Origin: Prevotellaceae bacterium UBA4332
GTDB taxonomy: Bacteria > Bacteroidota > Bacteroidia > Bacteroidales > Bacteroidaceae
Assembly (NCBI GenBank): GCA_002394365.1
Contig: DGTQ01000006.1
Location: forward strand, 22,402 to 86,401
DNA length: 64,000 nucleotides
Reading direction: 5' to 3'
Shown piece by piece: positions 8,555 to 14,678 of the stretch. Every line of letters starts with the position of its first letter. The first letter of the stretch is position 1. The notes beneath the pieces are model-generated. The model was not told where the DNA came from, searched no databases, and was given only the letters and a program-made list of their open reading frames with translations. Position numbers and translations under genes: made by a program.

Positions 8555-9595
8555 TCAAATCATATCGAGGAATTTCTCAGCACACCACAACTGCCACTTC
8601 TGGTTGCCCGTCAGTCTATCCATCGGGATGTCCTTGCGGAACTCAGGACGCTTAGGTCCCTCCCAGTCCCTGAACACAGCATCCACAGGTCGAGGCATAG
8701 GTATCTTGAAAGGTATCTCCATGTCAGGATACTTCATGGCATACAATCCCCTCACCAGATACTTCGGCTCGCCGCCCCTCACCCTCTCCATGTTCAGCGG
8801 CTCAGCCATCACGAGCCTTGCGTAAGGGTCGTAATAAGGCATCCACGCAGCCCCGAAGGCGTTCAGGTAAGAACTGCTGCTCTCTATGGCAAACACCTCG
8901 TCCATAAACCTCATGTAGTCTATGCCATCCCTGCCCCTGCGATATTTCTCATACAGGTCCATCTGGCTGACGGGCTTGCTCAGCACCAGCTCAGGGTCGA
9001 GGAAGGTATATCTCTTCACAAACGCATCAAACGTCCACTGAGGAGAAATCAGCTTGTCCATACCCCCGAAGATGAGGTCGGCACTCTCGCCCACAATCAT
9101 CAGCTCCACCCCGTCAGCCTTAGCCCTCTCGGCAGCCTTGTATATCTGCGGCTCTATCGAGTGAACAGGAGCAAACTTATGCCTCATCACTATGGGAGTG
9201 TACTTCTCGTAATCCTCCATAGTAATATCTATCAGGTGGTGGTTCAGGTGCAGTTTCTCGCAATACCTCTTAGCCCTCTCAACGTCGGCATCAAACTCTC
9301 CCGATACCGAGTTGAAAGTGTAGGCATGACTGCCAGGCTTCAGGTAGGCAGCAAGGTTGGCACTATCCATGCCCCCCGACAGCAATATACCTATGCTGTC
9401 ATACCTGGCATACAGCTCGTCAAACTGCCTCTGTATCTCCCTGTCTATCTCCTCCGAAGTCCACACGGGAACTCTCTCCCCCTCCCCTATGGGCAGGATG
9501 TTCTTGTGCTGAAAGCCCTCAGCAAAATCCACTCCGTCCTTCCATATATAGCGGAAGGCAATGTAAGAACTCAAGCAAAAATCTCTGTCAGTCAT
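8555..9595 (-). CDS. Asparagine-synthase-like ATP pyrophosphatase (PP-loop) protein
   Basis: A 346-residue protein with the PP-loop motif GILLSGGMDSANLAAYL (about residues 69-85), the ATP-pyrophosphate site of the asparagine synthetase C-terminal domain. It has no N-terminal glutamine amidotransferase domain (no Cys2 nucleophile), so it would need ammonia or another amine donor, or it may catalyse a different amidation. The following segment VERAKRYCEKLHLNHHLID fits the nucleotide-binding fold. It sits between licD and the cytidylyltransferase gene in a three-gene minus-strand cluster; amidated sugars or amino-acid substituents in surface glycans are made by similar proteins. The substrate is unknown. 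The start ATG is 9593-9595. Confidence 0.78.
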   Translation of the reverse strand: MTDRDFCLSSYIAFRYIWKDGVDFAEGFQHKNILPIGEGERVPVWTSEEIDREIQRQFDELYARYDSIGILLSGGMDSANLAAYLKPGSHAYTFNSVSGEFDADVERAKRYCEKLHLNHHLIDITMEDYEKYTPIVMRHKFAPVHSIEPQIYKAAERAKADGVELMIVGESADLIFGGMDKLISPQWTFDAFVKRYTFLDPELVLSKPVSQMDLYEKYRRGRDGIDYMRFMDEVFAIESSSSYLNAFGAAWMPYYDPYARLVMAEPLNMERVRGGEPKYLVRGLYAMKYPDMEIPFKIPMPRPVDAVFRDWEGPKRPEFRKDIPMDRLTGNQKWQLWCAEKFLDMI

Positions 9596-9599
9596 ACTT

Positions 9600-9776
9600 A
9601 TTTACAGTTCATAGTTCACAATTCACAGTTCACAGTCTTTCAACTCTCCGCTCCAACTTGTTGGCTTGCCAGAGCAAGAACTGTCTCTCAACTCTCCGCT
9701 CTCAACTGTCTCTAAACTCTAAACTCTCAACCCTCAACTCTCCGCTCCTCCCCTTGGGGGAGGTAAGGGAGGGGTC
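9600..9776. repeat. Intergenic composite repeat between the cytidylyltransferase and Asn-synthase-like genes
   Basis: Contains TTCACAGTTCACAGTC strings, a GCTCCAACTTGTTGGCTTGC half-hairpin followed by CAGAGCAAGAAC, several ACTCTAAACTCTCAACC strings, and a CTCCCCTTGGGGGAGG hairpin ending exactly at the cytidylyltransferase stop codon. It is the same family as 2408-2612 and 6097-6240. Confidence 0.75.
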
Positions 9777-10211
9777 TCACTTCACATCATCAAGAATATG
9801 CTTCCTCACAGCCTTCAGCGCCTCGTTAATCTTTGTCGAGGAAACACCCTTCGTATATGGGAAGTACACTATCTTTATGCCAGCCTCCTCAAACTCCTTC
9901 TCGTAAGCCTGCCATTTCTCCGTGCCATACCAGTCGTCGCCCACGAAGAGCATCTTCGCCCCCAGTTTCTTGCAGGCAGTCAGCTTGTCCATGTCATACT
10001 GAGGCACGGCAGCATCCACATACTTACAGCTGCGCACAATCTCTATCCTGTCCTCAAACGGTATCATAGACTGCTTGCCCTTGTAAGCCACGAGTTCGTC
10101 CACCGTAACCCCCACAATCAGTTTGTCGCACATTCCCTTGGCGTTCTTCAGCAAGTTGAGGTGCCCAATGTGAAAGAGGTCATAAACCCCCGTCGTATAA
10201 CCTATTACCAT
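9777..10211 (-). CDS. Glycerol-3-phosphate cytidylyltransferase-like nucleotidyltransferase
   Basis: A 144-residue small nucleotidyltransferase of the TagD type. YTTGVYDLFHIGHLNLLKNA carries the HIGH (HxGH) CTP-binding motif at about residues 14-17; VGDDWYGTEKW and KGVSSTKINE (the SSTKI motif) match glycerol-3-phosphate cytidylyltransferases, and the length is normal for the family. It is expected to make CDP-glycerol, or a related CDP-alcohol, from CTP. Paired with LicD it gives a donor-plus-transferase module for a phospho-decoration. It is the first gene of the minus-strand trio; the 227-bp gap upstream separates it from ssrA. The substrate preference cannot be proven from sequence. Confidence 0.88.
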   Translation of the reverse strand: MVIGYTTGVYDLFHIGHLNLLKNAKGMCDKLIVGVTVDELVAYKGKQSMIPFEDRIEIVRSCKYVDAAVPQYDMDKLTACKKLGAKMLFVGDDWYGTEKWQAYEKEFEEAGIKIVYFPYTKGVSSTKINEALKAVRKHILDDVK

Positions 10212-10213
10212 AT

Positions 10214-10262
10214 TCTTATTAAGTTCTTGCGCTCCGTAGGTGCTCAGGCGAGCAAGCTCGGA
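10214..10262. repeat. REP-like hairpin repeat
   Basis: On the minus strand this reads GGGACTCCGAGCTTGCTCGC followed by CTGAGCACCTACGGAGCGCA and AGAAC. The CTGAGCACCTAC...GGAGCGCAAG module recurs twice at 14595-14680 in the opposite orientation and in diverged form at 58027-58066. Further CTAATTGCTAATTC and ACTCC-rich strings fill the gap to 10350. Confidence 0.7.
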
Positions 10263-10410
10263 GTCCCAGTTATAAGTTACCAGTTATTTTAATTACTAAT
10301 TGCTAATTCTTGCACTCCCCTTTACTCCTCCTTACTCCCTTTTACTCCTAATTTTCCGCACAAAATTACAAAAAAAACTTGAAACTCTTCATACTTTATA
10401 CTTTTTTTAC

Positions 10411-10418
10411 TAACTTTG
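10411..10418 (+). promoter_or_regulatory. Bacteroidetes -7 box (TAACTTTG) for ssrA
   Basis: TAACTTTG lies 20 bp before the mature tmRNA 5' end and matches the TAnnTTTG consensus used by the Bacteroidetes primary sigma factor. A clear -33 TTTG element at the usual spacing was not evident. Confidence 0.65.
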
Positions 10419-10438
10419 CACCCCGATACCGACCCAAT

Positions 10439-10839
10439 GGGGCTGCCTGGATTTGACAGCGGACTGAAATGGTATGTAAGCATGCGGAGCTACGACTGTG
10501 GGCTCCATAATCTCTTCGGTCAACAATTTAATTGGCGAAAACAACTACGCTCTCGCTGCCTAACCGAAGTACAGTAGGTTACTGGCTTAATTCCCTTACA
10601 AGGTGAGGGAACGAGACATCGCTCAGAGCCCCTCTCCCCGAGGCTTCCTGACTATAGCGGTGCAGAAATATCGGGGATAGCGTGGAGTGAGCCTCGCTCT
10701 CTGCGCGAAGTTCTTGAGGCTAAGGTTGCGACCCAGGTGGCTTGGGTCTTGTCGCAGCACGAAAACCAAAGCCAAGATAAGCATGTAGAAAGCATATTGC
10801 TTCACCGTTTGGACGGGAGTTCGATTCTCCCCAGCTCCA
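10439..10839 (+). ncRNA. ssrA: tmRNA (transfer-messenger RNA)
   Basis: The 5' end GGGGCTG pairs with CAGCTCC at 10832-10838 to form the alanine-tRNA-like acceptor stem, with discriminator A at 10839. GGACGGGAGTTCGATTCTCC forms the T arm next to the 3' end; CCA is not encoded. The mRNA-like part is at 10534-10563: GGC GAA AAC AAC TAC GCT CTC GCT GCC TAA, giving the tag (A)GENNYALAA, a form typical of Bacteroidales. The RNA rescues ribosomes stalled on broken mRNA and tags the product for proteolysis. Only 3 bp separate its 3' end from the stop of the convergent DUF262-HNH gene. The 3' end of ssrA is a well-known integration site for islands, although no duplicated attachment copy was found here. 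Confidence 0.97.
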
Positions 10840-10842
10840 CTT

Positions 10843-11982
10843 TTATTTTGCTCCCTTCCTCCTGTTACACTCCCGACAGAGCATCTGGCAGTTTTCTACT
10901 ACCGTTCTGCCCCCGTCTCGCCAGGGAGTAATGTGGTCACCCTCCATAAACTCGTAGTCGAACTCCTTGCCACAGATTGGGCACACGTGCCCCTGCTTCT
11001 CCCATACCGCAAGTTTTATGTCCTCAGGGAAGGCACGCAGGTCAAGATAGTGCTCGTCGCCTGTCAATACATAGGGTATTATGCCCTGCTGCCTCTGTAT
11101 CTCGCTGTCTCGCATCAAGGCTGAAATGCGCTTGCCCAGCTCAGCCGTATTGAGCGTCTCCTTTCCGTATTTGTCATAGAAGTAAGCCCAGTCCAGTCCC
11201 TTCATTATCTTGCGAAACTTCTTCATGTCGAAGTTTGTTATCGCCCAGTTCAGCACCGTCTGGAAATAGCTCCACAGGTTGTTGGCGTTAGGGTCATGCT
11301 GGTGGTCAGCCATGTATTGCACAGCACTCATTCTGTGTCCCTCCCTCGTCTCGTGCTCAGCCATCCATTCCAGAGCCTTCTTCAGAAAGTCCTGACGTAT
11401 GGGCGTGCCATTCACCAGGTCTTTGCCCAAACGGTATGCCCCGCAGTTGCTTTTTGAGAAATGCCTCTTGGCGTCCGTCACAAACGGACCAGCATACACG
11501 GCGTTGTTTATCTCCTGCTCGTTCAGGGGCTTGCCAGCTATGTTGATGGTCTGAAACCAGTTGAGCTTCTCCGAAGCCTTGCCCTCGCACACATATACCG
11601 TCAGCTTGTAGTCCAGTATGCGCTTCTGTATGTCCTCTGGCTGGTTGAAGAAGTTCTTAAAGTCGTAGGAGAATTTGCCTGCCACGTATTCGCACAAGGA
11701 GAGAGTGCGTTGCTGACCGTCCATCACCTCGTATGGACACTCGGCATCCTCGCTTCTCTTCACCCAATACATCACGTTCAGCGGATAGCCGTTGAGCACA
11801 GTCGTTATCACAGCCTGTTGCTCTTTTTCGTTATAGATAAACTCACGCTGGTAAGGCGGGCGTATGTCCAGCAGTCCGTCATATCCCCTTACTCCCTGCT
11901 CGTCGTTATTGATGTAGCCTTTGGTTATCTCGCCAACGCTTACCTCAATCTGCTTAATCGTCATCTTTTCGTTTTCCATCAT
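10843..11982 (-). CDS. DUF262 (ParB/GmrS-like) protein with C-terminal HNH nuclease
   Basis: This 379-residue protein opens with a DUF262 domain (PPYQREFIYNEKEQQAVI at about 41-58 and VMDGQQRTLSLCEYV at about 86-100, carrying the DGQQR nucleotide-binding motif). It ends with an HNH nuclease (about residues 335-378): CPIC, GDHITPWRDGGR, ENCQMLCRECNRRKG, i.e. a zinc-knuckle Cys4 plus the DH and N of the active site. The DUF262-plus-HNH arrangement recalls the modification-dependent GmrSD and related anti-phage nucleases. The start ATG overlaps the stop of the EcoRI-type methyltransferase gene (ATGATGA), so the two are translationally coupled, which suggests a two-gene restriction-modification-like unit. 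Its 3' end abuts ssrA. Whether it cuts DNA is inference. Confidence 0.85.
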   Translation of the reverse strand: MMENEKMTIKQIEVSVGEITKGYINNDEQGVRGYDGLLDIRPPYQREFIYNEKEQQAVITTVLNGYPLNVMYWVKRSEDAECPYEVMDGQQRTLSLCEYVAGKFSYDFKNFFNQPEDIQKRILDYKLTVYVCEGKASEKLNWFQTINIAGKPLNEQEINNAVYAGPFVTDAKRHFSKSNCGAYRLGKDLVNGTPIRQDFLKKALEWMAEHETREGHRMSAVQYMADHQHDPNANNLWSYFQTVLNWAITNFDMKKFRKIMKGLDWAYFYDKYGKETLNTAELGKRISALMRDSEIQRQQGIIPYVLTGDEHYLDLRAFPEDIKLAVWEKQGHVCPICGKEFDYEFMEGDHITPWRDGGRTVVENCQMLCRECNRRKGAK

Positions 11983-12992
11983 ATCTTTTGTGGGTGTTTG
12001 TTACGGATTAGAATTCTGAAATAAGGGCATTTTCCATTAACTCTCAGGTCTTTTTCGTCATCTCCCTTTCTAAACTTGATGATATCAAACTGTTCAGGAT
12101 TGTATTTGTCAAGAAAAGTTATTGGAACTCCCATAGCACCTGCATAATCACAAGGAATGTCTGCAGTCTTTCCTACATCTATTGCATCATAATTATCATA
12201 CTTTGGGTATTCTTCTGGAGAATAACGGCAAACAAGGTCTAACTCTTCATTTCTCTTAGGAATTTCAAGGTTAGTAAACCAATTAACTCCAGAGACTCTT
12301 ATCATATCTTTTTTGTGGTCTGCAGCTTTAGCAATGTCTTCGTATGGTGAAAAGAAATGTGCAGCACCTCCTTTGAACCCATAACCGAGCCACACCTTAT
12401 TATCTTTTATTAAAGGGAATACTTCTTTATAAGTTATAGCGTTTTGATGCCCTACAATTAAAAACTTCTTCTCGTACTTCATCAACTGTCCTATATACTC
12501 CCTAAACAAGGAGAAAGGCGGATTAGTTACAACAATATCTGCCTGCTTCAGGAGTTCGATACACTCAGGGTCTCGGAAGTCGCCAGTCCTAAGTGTGGAA
12601 AGCACATTCTTGTCATTCTTTAAGAGATACTGCACATCGCTTAGGTCAACAGCTCCGTCACCGTTCAGGTCTTTTACCTCCGTTATCTCCACCTTGTAGG
12701 CTATCTTCTTTGGTTCGTCGTCGAAGTCGCCAAAGTCTATCATCAACTCATTGCCTTGAACAGGCGAGCCGTTATAGCAGGTGCAGATAAGTTTCTTCAG
12801 CCCTAACTGGTTGAAGCGCAAAGCGAAATACTTAAAGAAATTACTCTCATAAGGGTCGTCACAATTACACAGCACCACCTTGTCCCTAAAGTGCTGCCAA
12901 TAGTGTTGCAACTCCCTCTCGATGTCCGTCAACTGCGTATAGAATTCGTCCTTCTTCGCAATCTTGGCATTGTTCAGGTTCTTTTTTGCCAT
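11979..12992 (-). CDS. EcoRI-family adenine-specific DNA methyltransferase
   Basis: A 337-residue homologue of the EcoRI methyltransferase. KKDEFYTQLTDIERELQHY is at the N-terminus, CNCDDPYESNFFKYFAL follows, and the catalytic N6-adenine motif NPPF is at about 157-160 (DIVVTNPPFSLFREYIGQL). VGHQNAITYKEVFPLIKDNK and MGVPITFLDKYNPEQFDI come later. It should methylate adenine, possibly within GAATTC-like sites, using S-adenosylmethionine. Residues 107-127 (DLNGDGAVDLSDVQYLLKND) look like a dockerin/EF-hand calcium-loop insertion, which I recall in other Bacteroidales members. The 3' half of the gene is visibly more AT-rich than its neighbours, a possible sign of transfer. No EcoRI-like endonuclease is present; the coupled DUF262-HNH gene takes that place. 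Confidence 0.9.
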   Translation of the reverse strand: MAKKNLNNAKIAKKDEFYTQLTDIERELQHYWQHFRDKVVLCNCDDPYESNFFKYFALRFNQLGLKKLICTCYNGSPVQGNELMIDFGDFDDEPKKIAYKVEITEVKDLNGDGAVDLSDVQYLLKNDKNVLSTLRTGDFRDPECIELLKQADIVVTNPPFSLFREYIGQLMKYEKKFLIVGHQNAITYKEVFPLIKDNKVWLGYGFKGGAAHFFSPYEDIAKAADHKKDMIRVSGVNWFTNLEIPKRNEELDLVCRYSPEEYPKYDNYDAIDVGKTADIPCDYAGAMGVPITFLDKYNPEQFDIIKFRKGDDEKDLRVNGKCPYFRILIRNKHPQKI

Positions 12993-13303
12993 AGTCCATG
13001 CATTTTCATGGCGTATTGCTTATCTTTCGGAAGGGTAGGCAATTATAGGGCACAAAAGAACATGGACGTTCATCATCCATGCTTCAAAGGCCCTGAGAAT
13101 TGCCTACCAAACCAGATAAGTCACGCCCATGCATAACGCACAGACATTTGCGACTTATTCTTATGGTTTGGACTTTCTTGAATTTCTCAGGTTCTTGAAG
13201 CAATTCCGAATAACAGCAAACGCTTGTTAATTATTCGATATGTCACGCTGGTGCTTTCGCCAAAGCCTTGCCGCAGGGCATAATCCCCGCCTTTGCCAGC
13301 GAT
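12993..13303 (-). other. Long structured 5' leader of the methyltransferase gene
   Basis: From the putative promoter at 13310-13317 to the methyltransferase ATG there are about 310 transcribed bases with no gene. A long imperfect hairpin spans about 12994-13143: GGTAGGCAATT (about 13034-13044) pairs with AATTGCCTACC (13098-13108), CTTATCT with AGATAAG, GGCGT with ACGCC, and the apex CATGGA with TCCATG. Further upstream CGCTGG...CCAGCG (about 13247-13302) could form another stem. A short out-of-frame frame (12974-13009, MKMHGLWQKRT) overlaps the methyltransferase start. The structure could control translation, be an unrecognised RNA, or be a remnant of a small mobile hairpin element. Confidence 0.5.
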
Positions 13304-13309
13304 TAGGTG

Positions 13310-13317
13310 CAAAATTA
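13310..13317 (-). promoter_or_regulatory. -7 box (TAATTTTG) for the methyltransferase/DUF262 pair
   Basis: On the minus strand the sequence reads TAATTTTGCACC, fitting TAnnTTTG and matching the boxes before trigger factor, ompA and btuB. It would start transcription near 13303. Confidence 0.55.
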
Positions 13318-13395
13318 AGAAAAAGTTTTGTTTTCTCCAAACAAAGGAGAGAAAAAATGGAATGATAGGGCTTCATAGGGGAGAAGGGTATGAAC

Positions 13396-13556
13396 TATAT
13401 CAATATCAGTTATATCAGTTTTATTTTGAGGGGTATGTTTTTCTCAAATCTCCTTATTATATTATATAATTAATTAATAATTAATAAGTTATATATATAA
13501 GAAAGAAAAAGCGATACCCCTTAAAATTTAACTGATATTTGATATAACTGATATCA
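13396..13556. repeat. AT-rich inverted repeat with TATCAGT iterations
   Basis: The left arm (13396-13436) has repeated ATATCAG/TATATCAGTT strings ending in GAGGGGTAT. The right arm (13513-13556) is its near-complement (ATACCCC...TAACTGATATTTGATATA). The core of about 75 bp is almost pure A and T. A further TATATCAGTTTAT lies at about 13653. The layout resembles the element at 31419-31672. No gene is present from 12993 to 14678. Confidence 0.75.
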
Positions 13557-13785
13557 CATGGATATACTTTCCTGCTAAAGAGCATTAAATCAATAAGTTA
13601 CGAGCATGATTGTTTGTTCCACTTATCAGTGTTGACCTGAAATGAGGACTGTTTATATCAGTTTATCTCTCTAAAAAGCTTCTGAAAAGATACCGAAATT
13701 GCTTGTTTCTGTGTTTTTCATCCCAGTTAGTGAACAAAAGGGTTGTTCGGAAAATTAAAAAGAATTTTCAAAAATAACCTCCTAA

Positions 13786-14294
13786 GGTCACTAAAACGCT
13801 CGGAAGGCTCATGAATACTGGGCTGAGGATAGTGACCTGTCTTCGAGACACCTCACTTAGAGGTCACTTGAGACCCCATCCCTGTCAGTTTCAAACTGAC
13901 ATCCCTCCGCCGAGAGGGAGGGAATGAATTACATTCAAATTATGGAAATCTGTCTCCTGCCCTCGGGAAGGAAAATCTTATCTGAAAATCTATGAAAAAT
14001 CGAAAAGAAAATAAAGGGGACGATTATTTTATGATTTCTTGCTCTGGCAAGCGTAGCATCTTCGATGCGTCCGATTACGCCTATCGGCTCAGAAATCTTG
14101 AGAGGAATCTAAAGGAAAATCAAGAAAAAAATAAATTTTCAATTATATAAAGTGACCTCTAAGTGACCTTTTTTAAAGACACCTCACTTGCGGGAAGGCG
14201 CATAAACACTGGGATGAGAGGGGGTTAAGTGAGGTTAGTGAGGTTTTTCACGAAAAAAGTTTTTTTTTCGTGCAATGAGGAATGAGTAATTAGG
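13786..14294. repeat. Non-coding AGTGACC/GTGAGG element, copy 1 (two tandem versions)
   Basis: A diverged version (about 13786-13880) and a clean version (14080-14294) share AGTGACCT/AAGTGAGG octamers and the core GGAAGGCGCATAAACACTGG. The clean version ends with the palindrome CACGAAAAAA...TTTCGTG (14250-14273). Between the two lie a GAGAGGGAGG-type REP (about 13905-13922) and a hairpin repeat with CTTGCTCTGGCAAGC (14039 onward). Bases 14080-14294 are repeated, inverted and nearly identical, at 63680-64000. No coding sequence is credible here. Confidence 0.85.
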
Positions 14295-14338
14295 AATTAG
14301 AAAAATAGTGTGTTTTGCCGACTTGGGAAATTTTTCTT

Positions 14339-14430
14339 GTAGAAGCAGCCCTTCTGCATGCAGAACCAATGGTTCTACAGGTAGAAGCAGCCCCTCTGCA
14401 GATAGAACTAATGGTTCTGCAGGTAGAACC
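14339..14430. repeat. Array of 19-bp hairpins with 21-bp period (locus A)
   Basis: Units are at 14339-14357 (GTAGAAGCAGCCCTTCTGC), 14360-14378 (GCAGAACCAATGGTTCTAC), 14381-14399, 14402-14420 (ATAGAACTAATGGTTCTGC) and a half unit at 14423. Each unit is its own inverted repeat, and units are separated by exactly two bases (AT or AG). Related arrays are at 31210-31292 and 63478-63601. Confidence 0.9.
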
Positions 14431-14491
14431 GAGCTTTGTCAATGGTCTTTTAACCCCTCTCGGTTCAATAGACTTATTACCCCCTCCATAT

Positions 14492-14678
14492 CTCCCCCGT
14501 TTATCGGGGGAGAGCAACCCCGTTTTCGGGGAGCAGAAACGCCTGTAATCGGACGCACCACAGGTGCTACGCTTGCAGGGCAAGTTCCGCGAAAGCGCCT
14601 GAGAGCTTTGCTCGAAGAGCACCTACGGAGCGCAAGTTCCGCTCTGCGCCTGAGCACCTACTGGAGCGCAAGAACCTC
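14492..14678. repeat. Cluster of REP-like hairpins downstream of sprA
   Basis: Holds CTCCCCCG...CGGGGGAG (14492-14512), ACCCCGTTTTCGGGG, a GTAATCGGACGCACC...GGTGCTACGCTTGC module (about 14546-14575; a relative sits inverted at 14042-14079), and two copies of CTGAGCACCTAC..GGAGCGCAAG up to the sprA stop codon. No T-rich terminator is obvious on the sprA strand. Confidence 0.7.

Noticed and set aside
10623..10805. 60-residue open frame on the minus strand inside ssrA
   Set aside because: It lies wholly within the tmRNA, whose ends and tag are clear.
12993..13143. Retron-type RNA (msr-msd) in the methyltransferase leader
   Set aside because: No reverse transcriptase gene is in the window and the retron branch-point organisation was not recognised.
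10843..14294. Possible integrative island at ssrA with duplicated attachment site
   Set aside because: No second copy of the ssrA 3' end (GGGAGTTCGATTCTCC) was found before 14.7 kb and no integrase is present, so only the suggestive location is reported.
14339..14430. CRISPR array
   Set aside because: Units are self-palindromic 19-mers with two-base gaps; there are no 25-40 bp unique spacers and no cas genes.
14290..14622. Small open frames on both strands across the hairpin array, with heptad-like repeats (LQVEAAPLQIELM; STCRTISSICRG)
   Set aside because: The 21-bp period automatically gives 7-residue repeats in all open frames on both strands. There is no promoter, and the conserved feature is base pairing, not protein.
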